A stretch of 64,000 nucleotides of DNA from Sphaerosporella brunnea (taxonomy: Eukaryota > Ascomycota > Pezizomycetes > Pezizales > Pyronemataceae). Made by a program: the position numbers and the translations under genes. Below, piece by piece: positions 32,647 to 43,416 of this stretch (position 1 is the stretch's first letter; every line of letters begins with the position of its first letter). The stretch spans positions 1 to 64,000 of the forward strand of contig VXIS01000248.1 in assembly GCA_008704415.1 (NCBI GenBank), in the 5' to 3' direction. The notes below the pieces were generated by a model. The model made no database searches, had not been told where the DNA came from, and saw only the letters and a program-made list of their open reading frames with translations.

Positions 32647-35633
32647 TGTTCATATCTGGATGGTGGCAAGGTGGAGTTAGCTATGTCTTGTTCTTTGAAG
32701 ACACCACCAACGCACCGCGTTCGATATGAAATGTGGGGGAGCAGGGAGTTATAATTGTAAAAGCGGGCCAAGGTCGACAAGCCACCAGCTTGGGCGGCGG
32801 CAGAGTCCACGGAAGGGCAAAAAACGGCTGGATAGATCGATTCTTACCACAACTAAGAGCTTAACGGAGATGCTGACGAGGAGACAAGGCAGTATGCAGG
32901 AGCTGTTATTCCCAGGTGAACGGCACGAAACGAATGAACCACTGCCGTAGCGCGCAGGGAAGACGTCTTTCGGGGGAGGAATGTAGACGCCCTCCTAATA
33001 CAAAGAAACGGAAACGTAAAAAGAAAAACGAAGAAACAGTGGGGGACAGGGAGAGAAGAGTGGAGAGGGATGGCGGAGAAGGTGGAGGTTGAGGAGGACG
33101 AGGGAGGGAGGAGGAGGAGGAGGAGGAGGAGGGGAGGAGGAGGAGGAGGAGGAGGAGGAGGAGTAAGGTCAGGATGAAGTGGTCGGGGGTGGTGGAACTT
33201 GGTTTGGAGTGCAGAAGCTGAAGCGCGGCAGCAGTTAGCAGTTCGGCACGTAGCAGCAGGGCAGCAGCGGCGGCGGGTGCTTGTTCTCTTTGCTCTTGTC
33301 GCTCGCTCGCTCGATCTCCGACTCTTCTCAGGCAGGATATTCGCTTACTCGAGCGAGCGAGAGATCTACTCCAGACACATAGAATAGGTGATACATGGAG
33401 AGAAAGAAGTGCGACAAGGACGCAGCACAGCACAGCACAGCAAGGCCTGCCGCTTGCTCGTTCGAAACGACGCTCGCCGCTTTTCCGCTAAATTCCCAAC
33501 GCGAACGGAAAGGCTCTCAGAAAAAGAAAAACTTAGAGCTCCGCACGCCAGGCGGCCTCCGCGAGCCTCCCGCCCCGCTGTTATCACTCTAAATGTTATC
33601 CGGCACTTAGTTCCTTGTCCCTCCCTCCCTCCCAATGCTCAGAGATTTGTGGGAGGTGGCGCTTTGGCCCGGAATACATAGGGTTCGGGCGTGCAGAGCT
33701 TAACGAGAGATTCGCGATCCCACTGGCGGAGCAGAGCCGCGTTCGCCAAAGGCCAGGGACCAATCAGGGCCCGCAGGGACGCGGGCGCTTTATTTGTGCG
33801 TGGCGTTGCTCGGGGGTGTTGTTGCGTGCTGCTGCTGCTGCTGGTGCTGCTGGTTGCTGGGCTAGTGGTGAGGTGAAGCGGTGGCATCGGTCCCGGCAAA
33901 GCTCGAGCTACACCACCAATTTGCACTTTTGCTTCGAGTGCTCTGAGAGACCTGTATGCGCTGCCGTGGCGGATTGCAGCTGTGCTAGCAGATGCTGCGG
34001 AGGAGAGAGCCGAGCCGCAGCACCAGCACCATCGTCGCTGGATTTCTGGCGATTCACTAAAAATAGGCGATTGAGGGTTAGGATTTGGACTCGAACTCTC
34101 TCCGCCCAAAAGCGATTGCTATGACACAGCGGATACGTATCCTCAATGGGTGAGCAGACCAGCAGCAGCAGCTCATGGGGGTGGGGCTGAATCACAGCTC
34201 AGGGATAAACTAAACCCCGCGATAGGTAGAGTACATACTCTCGAGTAGAGTACCTTCCGTCACGATCGCAAATGCTGTTGACATGTGGCTGATTAGAGTG
34301 AATGGACAGGACAGTTCGACTCACAGCACGATGCAGCATCGCGAGCCTACAGAATCGCTTCCACGCCGAAACGTGCAAAGTGAAGCAGGTAAACCAAGGC
34401 GATCCGACTCGCTCCCCTCCCACACGCAAAAATTGGAGGCGAGGCAGTCTGGGGCTTATCTGCCCAGCCCGACGTTGCAAGGGAGAGATTGTCGATATAG
34501 TGCTCGGCTTGCCGACACCACGGGATGGATGCCAACTAGAGTAGAGTGACGCTGCCGCTGGGAGTGGGGATGGAGGCTGACATGATGGGGCCCTGACATG
34601 GCTGACGAGTTGTGGGAGAGAGAGAGCTCATACCGTGTCGATGCTGGTTGGCGGACGCCGGAAGTGCTGGTGCCAGGCAGGCCTTGCAGCGAGTGATGAT
34701 GATGGGCTGCTGCTGCTGCACACATACATGCCATACCTCATCATGCTCGAGCTCTATCTACACCCACTGCTCTGCTCTGCTCTACTCTACTATACCCTGG
34801 ATCTGAATTGTCGCAGTAAGCAAGAAGAGGACAATACCGCCTCGTTCCGCCGTCCGCGCCAGCTGGAGAGTAGGTGGATGTCGACGGGCTTCCCAGTCAT
34901 CTCTGACGGAAGGCGCCATGTCGACAGCTCGCTGGTTGAGGGCTGCCGTAACTGCCGACCAACAACAACAACAATGACAGAAACAGCAACAGCAACACGC
35001 AGCCCTCGAAACGGGCTGGCTGTATGTACGTGATATACATACTGCCAACGTGAAACATGTACAGGTGCGGGGTTGGGTGGAGGGGTTTGCCAAGCCGGGG
35101 ACCTATTCGTTAATGTGGTTGATGATGGCCGCGGAGGATCTCGATCCGTGCTTGCTATTTACATTTACAGCCTGTGGATGGCGCAAACGAAAAACTCGCG
35201 GTACTACCAGAGACACTCGTCGTCCATTCGCCTCTCGTTTCTCGCCTCGGACGAGAGCTGGATGGTGGAGGTGGTGGTGGTGGTGGTGGTGGCGGATTCC
35301 TATCTGCGGAGACGGAAGGAGCGACCCATGGCATGCATGCATATGTGGTTGCTGGCTGTTCTTGGAAAGCCCAAGAAGGATTGCAAGAAAGCTTGTCATT
35401 CGTTCCCGCAAACCCTTACCCCCCAGTTAGACTTACTTACTTGTAGTAGCAGCGCGTCGCACTCACGAAAAAAAAAAATTAAATTAAATAAATAAATAAT
35501 AATAATAATAACAACCGCAACCGCGTCGTGAATCAAAAGTCCGACGCGTGTAGAGTGGATTAACTCTAGTTAGTAGTTACCATCAACCCCCCCCCCAAAA
35601 AAAATAGTTGGCAGCGACTTCACCCCACCCACA
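32647..35633. other. Divergent promoter region, Pumilio gene / ORC5
   Basis: About 3 kb between two divergent starts. It contains a GGA microsatellite (33110-33164) and short pyrimidine- or purine-biased tracts, e.g. TAATAA repeats near 35490-35510. ORFs up to 175 codons are low-complexity shadows with no recognisable domain. A long 5' leader for the Pumilio gene is plausible. Confidence 0.5.
33110..33164. repeat. GGA trinucleotide microsatellite
   Basis: Mostly AGG/GGA repeats, interrupted by GGGG near 33131. It lies about 0.5 kb upstream of the Pumilio start codon and reads as a CCT-rich tract on that gene's strand, which fits a fungal promoter or leader. Confidence 0.85.
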
Positions 35634-37230
35634 ATGCTTCCCGCCGGGCTCCTCCAGTCAATTGACAGCAGGTATCCTTGCCGGACTACACAGCTGGCTC
35701 ACCTGTCGGTATTGATAGGCGATGTAAGTTTCTACCTCCTCGCCGACATTGGACTGCCTCAAGCTGACTTCCGAAAGGATAGCTCTCCGAGCCCGTCGGC
35801 TTTCGTCGTGCACGGACTGGAAGCGACTGGCAAAACATTGATCCTTAAGTCGCTCCTCGAGGATTCGAATACCTCCTACTCCTGGCTACCGTGCCACGAA
35901 TGCATCACCGCGCGACACCTTACAGAGCGGATCGCCGCCACGGTATCTAGTTCGCTCGGCGCTTCGGATTCAGCTCCCCAGAGATGTGAGAACGTCAGCA
36001 CTCTTATAGTATATCTTCAGAACCTCTTGCGAGCTAGCGGAAGGAAACACTTCTTGGTACAATCACTCACTTGATGAGGGTCGTTGGCTTTGGACTAACA
36101 GCGTGTCAGGTGCTAGACCGAATTGACCGGCAACGGGAACCGCCTCCAACATTGTTCGCTTCGCTGAGACGCATGGGTGAAATGGTAGGCATTTCCACTT
36201 CGCGCTGACACGCAGGCGCTGACTGTGTACAGATCGACACGTTGACCGTTATCTTCATGGTTTCAGCTCCCCATCCCCGTTTCTTCAGCTCTGCCGAGAT
36301 ACCGCACGTCCATTTCCCGCCCTATAGCAAAGATGAGAGTATCGAGATTCTATGCAAAAACCCGTTGCCCATCGAGAGGATCCCAACCAACAAAAGCGAT
36401 GATGAGGACGATTCCGACGAGGAGGAGATAGTGGATACCAAGACGGCAGAAACGCTCTGGCGAAGGTATTGCACTTCAGTGTGGGACTCCCTTGCGAGAG
36501 GTGCCGCTCGGGATATTGTGCGATTCCGAACGGTGGCCGAGAAGAACTGGGAGCCATTTGTGCGACCTGTTGCACGTGGCGAATATGACCCCAAAAACTA
36601 TTCCGGCCTTGTTATCTTTCAGAAGGTGCTGTTTCAACGGGAAACGGCCTTGATAGATCGGGTCATTCCTCCAACTATAAATGAACGAACTACCATTGTC
36701 AAGTGTGAGTTCATCCCGCTCAACGATACTGTTGCTCCCAAACTGACAACCGCTAGCCCATGACCTCCCATATTACTCCAAATTCCTCCTTTGTGCCGCT
36801 TACCTTGCTTCCTACAACCCTGCCCGACTAGATTTCCAGCTATTTACCAAGGGCAATGACGGCAAGAAGCGAAAACGTGGCGGAGGGCAGAAGCGGCAGG
36901 CCTCTACCCGCAAGGTTCGCCGCCCCATCTCCACGACTATGGATGATTTCTGACCGTCTTTAGATCCAACGGCAGCTGCTTGGGCCCCAGGCATTTCCAA
37001 TCGAGCGACTGCTGGCAATCTTTCCCGTCATCGTGCCCGAAACCATCCAACCTTCAGTCGACATCCAGGCACAGATAGCGACGTTGACTTCGTTGAGATT
37101 ACTTGTTAAGGCGACATCTCTAGACCCGTTGGATGGCAGCTCCAAGTGGAAAGTCAATGTGGGACGGGAGTATATCCGTGCGATCGCATTCAGCATCAAC
37201 TTTGACATCGAGGATTACATGACGGAATAA
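35634..37230 (+). CDS. ORC5: Origin recognition complex subunit 5
   Basis: Exons are 35634-35723, 35778-36056, 36110-36184, 36233-36704, 36757-36914 and 36964-37230, encoding 446 residues. Orc5 is an AAA+-like subunit of the six-part complex that marks replication origins and loads Cdc6/Mcm2-7. Seen are a Walker A at about residues 43-50 (GLEATGKT), a Walker B-like segment at 123-129 (LVLDRID) rebuilt across intron 2, a sensor-like VSAPHPRFF, an acidic insert ([17 protein letters not shown]), then the ORC-type C-terminal winged-helix region ([20 protein letters not shown] through [10 protein letters not shown]). All introns are 48-54 nt with GT-AG ends. The ATG lies in CCCACAATG, a good context. 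A poly-G run follows the stop. Confidence 0.85.
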
Positions 37231-37416
37231 ACAGTGATGGGGGGGGGGGGGTGCAATGATCGTTTCACTTGTAATAATACCACTGGGGGGTTTTTTTGGC
37301 GCAGTCGCTGCATTTTCATGGAGAATAAATTTGTCTCTGTTTTGGTATGCATGTATCCGCTGTGTGAATATGATCCGCACAGGGATATCGTAGTTCTTCC
37401 GCTGCTGTGCCAGAAA

Positions 37417-37843
37417 CTACTGGGACTTCTTTTCCTTCCTCTCATCCTCCTCCTTTGCGGGCATGTCCTCCCGCATGGCCACAATCACATACGCAGCCAA
37501 TATCACATTCGCCATAACCGCCGCGAGGGCCGCCGCAACTGTAGAATTGCCTTCACGTAAAAAATCAGCTTTTCCGCCCAGAGCCCGCGAAGCGAAGACA
37601 GCGCACCTGTGAAGAGAAAAGCATTGGAGATATAGTACGTTCCCAAAGGCGCACCAAGCATGGCAAAAGTGAAGAAGAGGAGCTTTGCCAGAATGGAGCT
37701 GTGGGCTGTCAGCTCGAGCCAGTTGATAATATAGCATGAACATACGGCGGAACACTGAGATTAACCTGCTCCGGTTTCTTCTCTTCAATTCCCTCTGGCT
37801 CAGTGGTGTCAGGTTCGTCTTTGACGTTTCTTCTTGTCGCCAT
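37417..37843 (-). CDS. VMA21: V-ATPase assembly factor Vma21
   Basis: Minus-strand exons are 37746-37843, 37607-37698 and 37417-37550, encoding 107 residues. Vma21 is an ER protein that guides assembly of the V0 membrane sector of the vacuolar proton pump. Two membrane segments are seen, around ILAKLLFFTFAMLGAPLGTY and AAALAAVMANVILAAYVIVA, with the family's GNST between them. The C-terminus EKKSQ fits a KKXX ER-retrieval signal. The N-terminus is short and hydrophilic (MATRRNVKDEPDTTEPEG). The first intron uses the second of two close acceptors (GACAG then CCCACAG), since only that keeps VPPSILAKL in frame. Its promoter is shared with the divergent DCAF4-like gene. Confidence 0.85.
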
Positions 37844-37943
37844 TTTTGTCGTCGTGTGTTGTTGAAGTCTATCTACTACCTACCTAGCTCGCCTCGAGCT
37901 CTCAAGTCACGGCAAGTCGCACAACACGTCCCACCCTCCCACC
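37844..37943. promoter_or_regulatory. 100-bp bidirectional promoter
   Basis: The VMA21 and DCAF4-like start codons are divergent and exactly 100 bp apart, so both transcription starts and 5' leaders must fit here. CTACCTACC, CCTCCC and CTCGAG-like elements are present; no TATA box is evident. Confidence 0.6.
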
Positions 37944-39376
37944 ATGGCCGCGCAGATCCCCGGTTTCTACTATGGCACGTCTCCCCTCCCGTTCTCCCCC
38001 CTTCTCCGCCCACACCTCTAATACCCTTCATCGCCAGACACCGAGAAACGTAAATACTTCCGATTACTCCCCCACCATGCCGCACCAACGTCGTCATTCT
38101 ACAGCGCGTCGACCGTCGAGGCTGCAGCACGCGAGAAACAGCGCGCCGAAGAACTCCGTGAAGAGACCAGCGCAAGACAGAAACGGAAACGACATGCCCC
38201 GTTGAAAAGCGACGCTTATGTGCGCGCTACGTTATTCCGAGAATTAGGACATGGAGCGAAGGAGGAGGATCGGAGACTGATTTATGCGGCGGGATTGAGG
38301 GGGCAAAATGTTTTTGAGACGGAACCGGGGAGGAAGATCACAGCGCTTGCGGCGGATTCTGCTGGCCAGGCTGTAGTGGTAGGAACGAGTGCGGGTGATG
38401 TTAGGTGGGTCATATCGGGGTGATCATGAGAGGAACGCGGGTGCTAATATATGAATAGGGTCATGCCGATTGAGGAGGACGAGGAAGGAGTGCTGAAGGT
38501 CAACCACGCGCGTGTCATGCCGCTGGTTCACTCGCACTCGGCGGTAACCTCCATCTCCCTTTCTCCCGAGCGGCATCTACTGTATGTTCTCCCTCCACCC
38601 TCTTCGCCCACTAACAAAAAACCAGGGCCACCTTCATGGGTGAGCGTCACCCGCCCACAATCTACCTCACAAGCCTCGCGAACCCCTCGTCAGTTGGGAT
38701 AGAACACCAAATCCATTCTCACAATCGCGCAATATGGACTTCATCCTCCAGCCCCAACAGTGAATGCTTCGTCCTCGGCACTTCCACCTCCGCTATCCAC
38801 CTTGTTCCACACCAGCACGTGATACAGCACACGGAATACCGAATGAAAAGCGATGTATTCGCAACCTGCTTTCTCCCTTCCAGTTCTGCGCCTACATTTC
38901 TTGCTGGCTCGAGGGACGGTGATATCCGGCTGTATGACGTCCGCACGAGCTCCCAGGCAAGACCAGACATCACCCTCCGCCACGGGAGCACAGTAACACA
39001 TATCCGTGCTCTTTCCGAAGTCGGCGTCATAGTGAACGGGTTGCAGAGAGTAGCAAACTACGATATCCGATTCCCACACCCGCGATCTCCTAGCTCAGGC
39101 TTTGCGCAGGCGACCAGAGCCATGAGGGTGTATGATAAAGCGACGAGAGATAAGGAGTTCATGATCGGACGAGGGTTCGATGTGGATATGGAACGAGGAA
39201 TCATGGCGGTGGCGGACCATGAGCATTGGGTAAATCTGTTCTCGGTGGACACCGGGGAGAAGCTGAGGAGTGTGTTGGGAGCCAGCAGGTGGAGTGTTCC
39301 ATGCTTGGGACTGTGGTTTGACGAGGGGAGGACTTGGGCCGCGGAAGGAAGAGAGTTGAGGTGTTTCAGGTATTAG
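37944..39376 (+). CDS. WD40 protein, DCAF4-like
   Basis: Exons are 37944-37974, 38038-38404, 38459-38581 and 38626-39376, encoding 423 residues. DCAF4/WDR21 proteins are candidate substrate receptors of CUL4-DDB1 ubiquitin ligases. The N-terminus IPGFYYDTEKRKYFRLLPHH matches that family's start. Then follow a basic helix (EKQRAEELREETSARQKRKR) and WD40-type blades with SHSAVTSISLSPERHLL, AIWTSSSSPNSECFVLG, FLAGSRDGDIRLYDVR and VNGLQRVANYDIRFP. The first intron (37975-38037) must start with GC (TATG|GCACGT) to join GFYYD to TEKRKYF; a GT alternative breaks the frame. Introns 2 and 3 are ordinary GT-AG. Assignment to DCAF4 is by N-terminal motif and layout. Confidence 0.75.
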
Positions 39377-40037
39377 ATGTAGAATCCGAATCCGGTTTCT
39401 TGACATAGTGCTGTTCGAGTGCTGTCTAGTGACGCTCATCAAACCCCCTCTCACCCTCGAGTTTCCTTCAACATGTGGCAAGGTATCTGGAGTGTGACGC
39501 TACCAACAATATACCGAGGTCGTTCTCAAGCTTCACAACATTCAATGTTTTTTTTCATCAACTTTCCTCCGGCACAACAAATCTTATCCCAATCTCGAGC
39601 GATGCTAGGATAAAAGCAAATATCCACTGTCGATATTCTTGCTGCTCGCTGTTGTCCAATGATATTCACTTTTCGGATTTGCCGGGTGAAAGAAAAAAAA
39701 AAAAAAAAGATCATCACAGCGGAAAGAGAGAAAAGCGCCTTCAGAAGTTATGGGATGTTTTTCTCACAACAACTACAATCCCTTACAGAGATTGCTATGC
39801 GGTTTCCAAATGGTTTGTACTCTCTATTTATTGTACCTGTGGCTTGCAACAACTATCTTGGGGGGGGGGTTTTGCGTGTTAACGTCAATACTCCAGATGT
39901 CGGCCGATGAGGTTTAACCCTCATCGGATTGGAAAGCTGCCCTCAAGAACTGCACTCGAAGTCTACTGCAACACCAAAGGCGGCGGGTGGTGCTACTGAC
40001 AAAAAAAAAAAGGGCCTCAACTACTTGCTGGCTACGA

Positions 40038-40105
40038 CGCATTTATTCCACGAGCACCATCATGGGCGAACCGCATTTATTCCACGAGCACCATCATGGG
40101 CGAAC
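40038..40105. repeat. Perfect 34-bp tandem duplication
   Basis: Two head-to-tail copies, each starting CGCATTTATTCCACGAGC and ending CATGGGCGAAC, at 40038-40071 and 40072-40105, without mismatch. This points to a recent slippage or repair event. No coding role was seen. Confidence 0.9.
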
Positions 40106-40645
40106 CGAGAGATTTTTAACGGAGGCTGGGGAAACGAGCGGCTTTCCCCTAGGCCTAGGTTTGAGGTTTAATGAGAGAGAGAAGCTGTGGCTGTTGCAGG
40201 GCTGATGCGGCTCGGAATCTCTCACGTCCCAACCAACCATCACGAAGTCGGAAGATGAGGATAGTCTGCGTTGACGAGTGAGCTTCGGACTTGATTGCTG
40301 GCATTGTGTGGAGTGTGGATCATCACTAGTTGAAGGGGTAATATATAGTTTGGACACGCGGTTTGTACTCATGTTTTGCAACATTAGATCTTGAATGAGC
40401 AACCATATGTGTGGTCACAAGTTCTCACATTCTCTCTGCTTCCACCCCGTTCATGATGTGGTGACCAACCAACCCAGCCCGACAATCACTCTCGGGCACT
40501 CTACGTCTTCAAAAAAAAAAAAAAAAAAAAAAAAGCGGGACATACTTCTTGATGTATGCATCATAGGTCAAAAATTAGAGCGCGAGCCAGACAGAGTTAG
40601 CAAAAAAAAAAAAAAAAAAAACCTGCCGCCCTCAGTTGTTTAAGG

Positions 40646-40735
40646 AGCGGCGAGGGGGAGACCCCAGAACTCGAACCTGGCCGAAGCAAATGTCGTCAGG
40701 TCTCCCTCTATAACTCCTCAACTAACCACTGCCTA
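40646..40735 (-). other. tRNA-like hairpin or decayed tRNA
   Basis: On the minus strand a T-arm-like hairpin (CCAGG TTCGAGT TCTGG) is flanked directly by GGTCTCC, which can pair with GGAGACC only 18 nt upstream. An A-box-like TAGTTGAGGAG lies farther 5'. The AGGTTCGAGTTCT core fits a Pol III B box. The spacing does not allow a normal D arm and anticodon arm, so this is not a standard tRNA; it may be a decayed tRNA or tRNA-derived repeat. Confidence 0.3.
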
Positions 40736-41646
40736 CACATCTCACTACACAGGGTACCACCCGTATACGTATGGACAATCTCAGCTTTGCCTTGCCTCTT
40801 CTTCACGGCGTTGACAGTTAAATGCCAACACAGTGCCCATCTTAACATGTTGTTTGAGCGCGTTTATAGGTTGTAATCAGGGCCATAGATTCCGATCACT
40901 CCTCGTCGGATGTGGACGATTGAAGGAATGCCAACACGTGAGTTGTTATTGGTTTGCTCGATATTGTTTGCGTTGTTGTCTTGTTTGGCCTGTGTAACAA
41001 GTTCCATGTTGACAAACAATGTACTGCTTGTAGCGTAGGCTTGTTTTGTTTTAATCATATTGTATTCGGCCGCTTGGCTTGTTGAGCTTCACTGGCACCG
41101 TGTGGAGTCCTTCCCATCGCCGTTGGGCCATGGGTTTTTTAGTGACAGTAGTCACAGTACCCGTCACCTATTCAGTACCCGTCCCGTGCAACGTCCAAGT
41201 TACCTATCTCAATTGCGGGCTGCACACACACCTCACCGTGCTGCCCTGAGAACGTTAGTCACAAACTCGACGTCGACCGCTCAGGTTTCATTGCCAGTTC
41301 TTGTACAAAGTCCAGCGGTTTTCTCGACCCGATTTGATGGTGGATCTGAGGGGCCTCCGGATTCTGCTGGAGCTCTAGTTATTGGGGACGTGGTGTAATT
41401 CTGAGCTCGTTAATCGTTTGCGGAATCAACTTTGGCATTGCTTCCGTGGCTTACATACCATACCAAACAAATGGTCGGCTGGTTTTCGAACTCGCTTTGA
41501 TACGCGGTCTCAAAAGCAAACTTAAGACGATATAGAGCCTCACGTTTGATCACTCGCATGTTTGTGTGACATCCCAAAAACCGGCCAGACGGATTCGAAC
41601 ACAATGGCGCAGGTGTGAGCGTGGCAAACTCATTGTGCAGGCTGGG

Positions 41647-41655
41647 TATAAATAG
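41647..41655 (+). promoter_or_regulatory. TATA box of the MYND gene
   Basis: TATAAATAG lies 109 bp upstream of the ATG at 41764, which is a plausible distance for a fungal TATA element with a short leader. Confidence 0.55.
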
Positions 41656-41763
41656 CCCGTGCAAACCCACGAAGACCTTCTTCTGCCACAGCAACCATCA
41701 CAAGAAAGGTGATCCGTTAACCCGCTTCATCGATTCCAACCAGCCGAACCATCAGCAGCGACA

Positions 41764-43062
41764 ATGTATACCGTATCCGAAACCGCCCACTGCGTCATGT
41801 GCAACGGACCAGACGCGTTCCGCTGCGGCAGCTGTTTGCACCAGTGGTATTGCAGCAAGAAATGTCAAAAGTCCGACTGGAGCGTCCACAAGATTCTTTG
41901 TGCCCAACGCAAAGACTTCGAGACCCGTCCGAGCCCGGATTCGCGACGAGCGATCCTCTTTCACGAGAACAAAAGTGTGGTAGAGTTCATATGGGCCACT
42001 GTAAAGTGGTTCGACTTAGGCGATGGAGAAGGCGTGGAATGCCCAGATGATTCTCTCAAAGCGCAATTTAGCACTGGCTCTCTCCGTGGGATGGCGTTCA
42101 ATATCAATCAAGTTCGTGGGCGAAAATTGCTCAAATGCCTTGATATTCGTCATCGCGATGCTTTTCTTCGAGATGGCTCGAAGCTCAATCAAGGCATTGT
42201 GATGGCCACGAAGGGAAAGGCCGGACATCCCTGGGCTGGGCCTATTGTGGCGATGAAGCACCAAGACGAAGGGGATGATCCTATTTACTACGACGACATC
42301 GATGTAGCGGATTTTCGCGATGTGGTGGACTATTTCCTGGCATATGGTTCCAAAGCCCCCGATCCAAGCCCGAGCAAGAGTGTCACGGTTCGAGAGATTT
42401 TCGAGTGTCAGCGCGCCCTCTGCGAGACGGATTCCACCACGCCAAAGCCGAAAAGGGCCATCAAAGCTGTCCGGATCAACTGCCTGAGCGACACCGAATC
42501 CCGAGGCAAGAAATACGAAGCCGTTGAACTTCCTATGATCAATGGCATCGGGAAGTGTTCGATTCCGCCATTGTCGGTGAAAGTCGGTATGAAGCTCGAA
42601 CTCACGAAGGTCCCTCCTCCAGAATCGGCAACTGCCGAGTCATACAGGTTCCAAAACCAAGAAATCACATTCTTGTATCTCAATTCCGACCCAAAGAGTG
42701 AGCAATGGGGCTGGGCTCCTCTGCACTGGCAGGACGATGTTGGAAGCGTGATCGTTGCTCGCGCGGATGGTGAGGATCTTGACCCTTCCCATGCGGCCGC
42801 GCTTTGCCAGTTTGGCATGAATACAATGCAGCCCTTGTTTGAAGACTCGATGGGCGCAGGAATGGAGCCTGAAAATCCCATCGGCAAAGAAGAAGTACTG
42901 TACAGAATGTCGCCAAGGAATTTCGAGCTGTTCTATCAAGGCTGGTGCAAAGACAAGAGAGACGAGTTTGAGGATAGGTGTATCACTCCTAAGATTGTGT
43001 GTCCGGCATGGAAAGTGAAGGGTTTGAGGGAGAATTTCCATGTACTTTCTCGATTCTTGTGA
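41764..43062 (+). CDS. MYND-type zinc-finger protein
   Basis: A single-exon gene of 432 residues. The N-terminal MYND finger is complete: C10, C13, C21, C24, C30, C34, H42 and C46, with the usual WYCSKKCQ core. MYND fingers bind two zinc ions and mediate protein contacts. The rest (residues 60-432) shows no SET, ankyrin or other domain I can name. Family members in filamentous fungi of this layout are often lineage-expanded and uncharacterised. Start context is GACAATG, 109 bp after a TATA box. The lack of introns among intron-rich neighbours is mildly unusual. Confidence 0.85.
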   Translation: MYTVSETAHCVMCNGPDAFRCGSCLHQWYCSKKCQKSDWSVHKILCAQRKDFETRPSPDSRRAILFHENKSVVEFIWATVKWFDLGDGEGVECPDDSLKAQFSTGSLRGMAFNINQVRGRKLLKCLDIRHRDAFLRDGSKLNQGIVMATKGKAGHPWAGPIVAMKHQDEGDDPIYYDDIDVADFRDVVDYFLAYGSKAPDPSPSKSVTVREIFECQRALCETDSTTPKPKRAIKAVRINCLSDTESRGKKYEAVELPMINGIGKCSIPPLSVKVGMKLELTKVPPPESATAESYRFQNQEITFLYLNSDPKSEQWGWAPLHWQDDVGSVIVARADGEDLDPSHAAALCQFGMNTMQPLFEDSMGAGMEPENPIGKEEVLYRMSPRNFELFYQGWCKDKRDEFEDRCITPKIVCPAWKVKGLRENFHVLSRFL

Positions 43063-43416
43063 GAACATTCGTCGATTCGGTGGGGCTCGGTTGATAGCAT
43101 TTATCGCGATTATGTATTGCTCATGGTCTCCTGAATAATGACGCTGTGTGCCAGCGTTCTGGGAGCCCAAGGCAATGTTCGTATTTTTTCTCTCGTGTGG
43201 TGGTGATGATGACGATGAGGTCGGTGGGCAATGTTCTGGATTTCTAAGGTCGGCAATTGATTGGTTGTGAGCACTCCAGACCCCGGGCGGCTCCTCATCA
43301 TTCCTAAGAAACAACCTCGAATTGCATCTCCACTCAAAACCCACCCCTCCGCCACTACCACCCCTCAAAATCACCACCGCTCCCGCGATTTTGTCCATCC
43401 GCAGTCAGTGTGCACG
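43063..43416. other. MYND 3' flank / complex I subunit promoter
   Basis: A 354-bp gap. The last 150 bp are C/A/T-rich on the plus strand, as expected for the promoter and leader of the complex I gene. No other feature was seen. Confidence 0.5.

Larger units (their letters stand above)
39377..41763. other. Gene-poor 2.4-kb gap
   Basis: This holds several A-runs (39694-39709, 40510-40534, 40603-40621), a perfect 34-bp tandem duplication (40038-40105), a tRNA-like hairpin (about 40646-40735) and the MYND gene promoter with a TATA box. ORFs up to 135 codons have no recognisable domain. Confidence 0.5.

Noticed and set aside
40646..40735. A standard tRNA gene
   Set aside because: Only a T arm and acceptor-like stem are convincing; there is no space for D and anticodon arms.
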